From the NCBI GenBank assembly GCA_007118195.1, contig SKSA01000062.1, positions 1 through 7,839 on the forward strand: 7,839 nucleotides of DNA, read 5' to 3'. Every line of letters begins with the position of its first letter. Position 1 is the stretch's first letter. The position numbers and the translations under genes were made by a program. The notes under the pieces were generated by a model that did not search any database, was not told the DNA's origin, and worked only from the letters and a program-made list of their open reading frames with translations. This document shows positions 6,746-7,839 of the stretch, piece by piece. The DNA is from Anaerobacillus sp. Its GTDB lineage: Bacteria; Bacillota; Bacilli; Bacillales; Anaerobacillaceae.

Positions 6746-6862
6746 GAGGCTGTCCCATCAGTGTCTGCTCACCTCATAGAATACTATATTTAGAAGTGTA
6801 TGTTAGTACACTGTCTATTTATAGTGCCTGAGGTGACTGACACTTTGCTTTGGGACAGCCTC
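6746..6862. repeat. 117-bp imperfect palindrome, probable MITE-like dispersed repeat
   Basis: The ends GAGGCTGTCCCA (6746-6757) and TGGGACAGCCTC (6851-6862) are perfect 12-bp inverted repeats. Paired blocks continue inward: AGTGTC/GACACT (6760-6765, 6839-6844), TCACCTCA/TGAGGTGA (6769-6776, 6829-6836), ACTATA/TATAGT (6783-6788, 6820-6825), TAGA/TCTA (6791-6794, 6814-6817) and AGTGTA/TACACT (6795-6800, 6807-6812), around a six-base loop. It has no coding capacity. It begins six bases after the cvpA stop. No clear target-site duplication is visible. In minus-strand RNA it would form a long hairpin followed by TTTCAATT, so weak termination is possible. The palindrome is seen directly; mobility and copy number are inferred. 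Confidence 0.75.
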
Positions 6863-6868
6863 ATCATA

Positions 6869-7408
6869 CTAAAATTGGTTTTCAAGCCATAATTCCTTTA
6901 ATTGATTAGACAAAACCGGTGTATAATCTAATATTAATTTCGCTAATGACGAATCTTTTAATGTATCTTGAACCAACTCGATCGGTAACAGCGCTGCAAT
7001 ATGTAATAGAACGACTAAAATAAGTAACGTTTCTATAAAGCAAAGAATACCACCTAACCAACCATTGATCGTACTTAAAATGGGTAAGTGAGCTAAAAAG
7101 TCAAACATCGAACCAATAATTTGCAGTAAAATCTTTGTCGAAAAAAATAAAATCGCAAACGCAATCCCTGTATAATACACATTCTCAAAGTTAAACGACT
7201 CAATCAACATAAACGCAGGATTATCAGAAGGAAACTGCGGATATGGAATCCATAGACGAATATGGGTTGCTAATTCTGCATGATAAAGATAAGCGACCAT
7301 AAAAGCAATAATAAAACCTGTTAAGTGGATTAATTGTAGTATAAATCCTCTACGAAACCCAACAAAGAAACTAGTAATTAAAAGAATTAAAATAATTAAG
7401 CTTAGCAT
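6869..7408 (-). CDS. yshB: CvpA family membrane protein (YshB)
   Basis: This 179-residue protein fits the CvpA (colicin V production) family, small integral membrane proteins of uncertain function. Hydrophobic segments lie at about residues 2-15, 23-42, 76-98 and 116-142. The family-like GFRRG turn (17-21) sits between the first two helices and NGWLGG (115-120) precedes the last. The C-terminal tail (about 143-179) is soluble. The ATG start is three bases after the zapA stop; the only ribosome-site candidate is a GGGGA inside the end of zapA, so translation is probably coupled. Position between zapA and polX matches B. subtilis yshB. Unlike the compact arrangement known there, this copy is separated from polX by a palindromic repeat. 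The family call is good; the name cvpA does not imply colicin production here. Confidence 0.87.
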   Translation of the reverse strand: MLSLIILILLITSFFVGFRRGFILQLIHLTGFIIAFMVAYLYHAELATHIRLWIPYPQFPSDNPAFMLIESFNFENVYYTGIAFAILFFSTKILLQIIGSMFDFLAHLPILSTINGWLGGILCFIETLLILVVLLHIAALLPIELVQDTLKDSSLAKLILDYTPVLSNQLKELWLENQF

Positions 7409-7411
7409 TTT

Positions 7412-7666
7412 TTATTTTTCCCCATCTTTCTTTATACTTTCTTGTTGTTTTTTTAAACGTAAATAGTCATCACAAATATTAACAGCCGTCAAAACTGCAA
7501 GTTGAGTTTTATCTAAATAAGGATTGACTTTACGCATTTCCTTCATCTTTCCATCAACAAAATTGGCCACTTCCTCAATGTGGCTTATGTCGGCTTTCCC
7601 TGAAATTACATAGCTTTGACCATTAATAGACACGGTTGTTCGCCGTTTCCCTTTTTCTTCCCCCAC
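7412..7666 (-). CDS. zapA: Cell division protein ZapA
   Basis: ZapA is a small cytosolic protein that binds FtsZ and promotes bundling of its filaments in the division ring. This 84-residue protein has the family pattern: an N-terminal beta region TTVSINGQSYVISG (10-23), a first helix with EEVANFVDGKMKEM (31-44), the NPYLD turn (48-52), and a long helix starting LAVLTAVNICDDYLRLKK (56-73) that forms the dimer coiled coil. The length is normal. The GTG start has an excellent ribosome site, AAAGGAGG at 7680-7673, with a six-base spacer. It is the first gene of the minus-strand run and overlaps nothing. cvpA follows after three bases. In B. subtilis the neighbour on the other side is the divergent rnhC, which may lie beyond the right edge here. 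Confidence 0.93.
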   Translation of the reverse strand: MGEEKGKRRTTVSINGQSYVISGKADISHIEEVANFVDGKMKEMRKVNPYLDKTQLAVLTAVNICDDYLRLKKQQESIKKDGEK

Positions 7667-7682
7667 AATAAGCCTCCTTTAT

Positions 7683-7715
7683 AGAAAAGCGCAAGCGCAC
7701 TGCCAGAGCTCCTTA
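7683..7715. repeat. Possible remnant of a Bacillus dispersed repeat in the zapA leader
   Basis: The plus strand begins AGAAAAGCGCAAGCGC and continues toward AGAGCTCCTTA. The GAAAAGCGCAAGCGC-type start resembles, from memory, a short repeat that is widespread between genes in Bacillus genomes. The rest is not clearly conserved, so this would be a fragment. The GCGC-AA-GCGC core is too tight to be a hairpin by itself. It sits in the untranslated leader just upstream of the zapA ribosome site. Confidence 0.3.
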
Positions 7716-7740
7716 TTCATTTCAAAAATTCCTACATTCT

Positions 7741-7769
7741 ATCTTACCACGAACAATCGTGATTGGAAA
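7741..7769 (-). promoter_or_regulatory. Candidate promoter of zapA-yshB
   Basis: The minus strand has -35-like TTTCCA (7769-7764), a 17-base spacer, and an extended -10 TGGTAAGAT ending in TAAGAT (7746-7741). Transcription would start near 7734, giving a leader of about 70 bases. The spacer contains the perfect inverted repeat CACGA-ACAA-TCGTG (7748-7761), a possible operator. Matches to both hexamers are only moderate. Confidence 0.42.
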
Positions 7770-7783
7770 TATGTGATCAGTAA

Positions 7784-7813
7784 TTGAGGTGAGTTGAGAA
7801 ATAATGGTACAAT
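7784..7813 (+). promoter_or_regulatory. Candidate divergent promoter toward the right edge
   Basis: The plus strand has TTGAGG (7784-7789), an 18-base spacer and TACAAT (7808-7813). It points out of the window, where gene order in B. subtilis would place rnhC (ribonuclease HIII). The start of transcription would fall inside the heptanucleotide repeat that follows. The downstream gene is not visible, so this remains tentative. Confidence 0.38.
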
Positions 7814-7839
7814 GAGTTTTGAGTTTTGAGTTTTGAGTT
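7813..7839 (+). repeat. Heptanucleotide tandem repeat TGAGTTT, truncated by window end
   Basis: The unit TGAGTTT is repeated without error for 27 bases (three full copies and six bases of a fourth) and runs off the right edge, so the true copy number is unknown. It starts at the last base of the candidate -10 box of the divergent promoter. Seven is not a multiple of three, so copy changes in a coding region would shift frame; here it is most likely in the leader. Confidence 0.8.

Noticed and set aside
6746..6862. Reading the palindrome as a complete insertion sequence or CRISPR repeat
   Set aside because: There is no transposase ORF, no repeat-spacer periodicity and no visible target-site duplication; at most it is a non-autonomous element.
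7623..7700. 25-codon GTG ORF overlapping the zapA start, with AAGGAG eight bases upstream
   Set aside because: Spacing is good for a leader peptide, but the ORF runs through the zapA ribosome site into zapA in another frame and its product has no distinctive feature; chance is the simpler explanation.

Overview
The window reads as chromosomal DNA of an AT-rich, low-GC Gram-positive bacterium of the Bacillaceae (Bacillus in the broad sense). All recognised genes lie on the minus strand. The order zapA - cvpA (yshB) - polX (yshC) - mutS2 (mutSB) - yshE - lcfA is the one known from Bacillus subtilis and relatives. Strong AAAGGAGG-type ribosome binding sites and frequent GTG/TTG starts fit that group. 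I cannot assign genus or species from the sequence alone.

Layout, in the direction of transcription (right to left). At the right edge, 7667-7839 is a probable divergent intergenic region: a candidate minus-strand promoter for zapA, a candidate plus-strand promoter for a gene beyond the window, and a heptanucleotide tandem repeat that runs off the end. zapA (7412-7666) is followed after 3 nt by cvpA (6869-7408). A 283-base gap then holds a 117-bp imperfect palindrome (6746-6862), which looks like an inserted dispersed repeat, and a good candidate promoter for polX. polX (4858-6576), mutS2 (2491-4845) and yshE (2061-2474) form a tight run; at both junctions the upstream stop codon is embedded in the next gene's Shine-Dalgarno sequence. 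An unlisted 27-codon membrane-peptide ORF (1959-2042) follows yshE, and a strong intrinsic terminator (1911-1948) closes that unit. lcfA (46-1749) has its own leader, with a 9-bp inverted repeat, and its own terminator (1-35) at the left edge.

How the genes relate: ZapA acts in FtsZ ring assembly and CvpA is a small membrane protein of uncertain role. PolX is a gap-filling repair polymerase with a PHP nuclease. MutS2 is an ATPase/Smr-domain protein linked to recombination control and, in B. subtilis, to collided ribosomes. YshE is a DUF350 membrane protein. LcfA activates long-chain fatty acids for beta-oxidation. This is a conserved housekeeping neighbourhood and I see no undescribed multi-gene system. 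The points worth checking are the palindrome splitting cvpA from polX, the small membrane ORF, the lcfA leader structure, the edge repeat, and TTG start choices for polX and mutS2.
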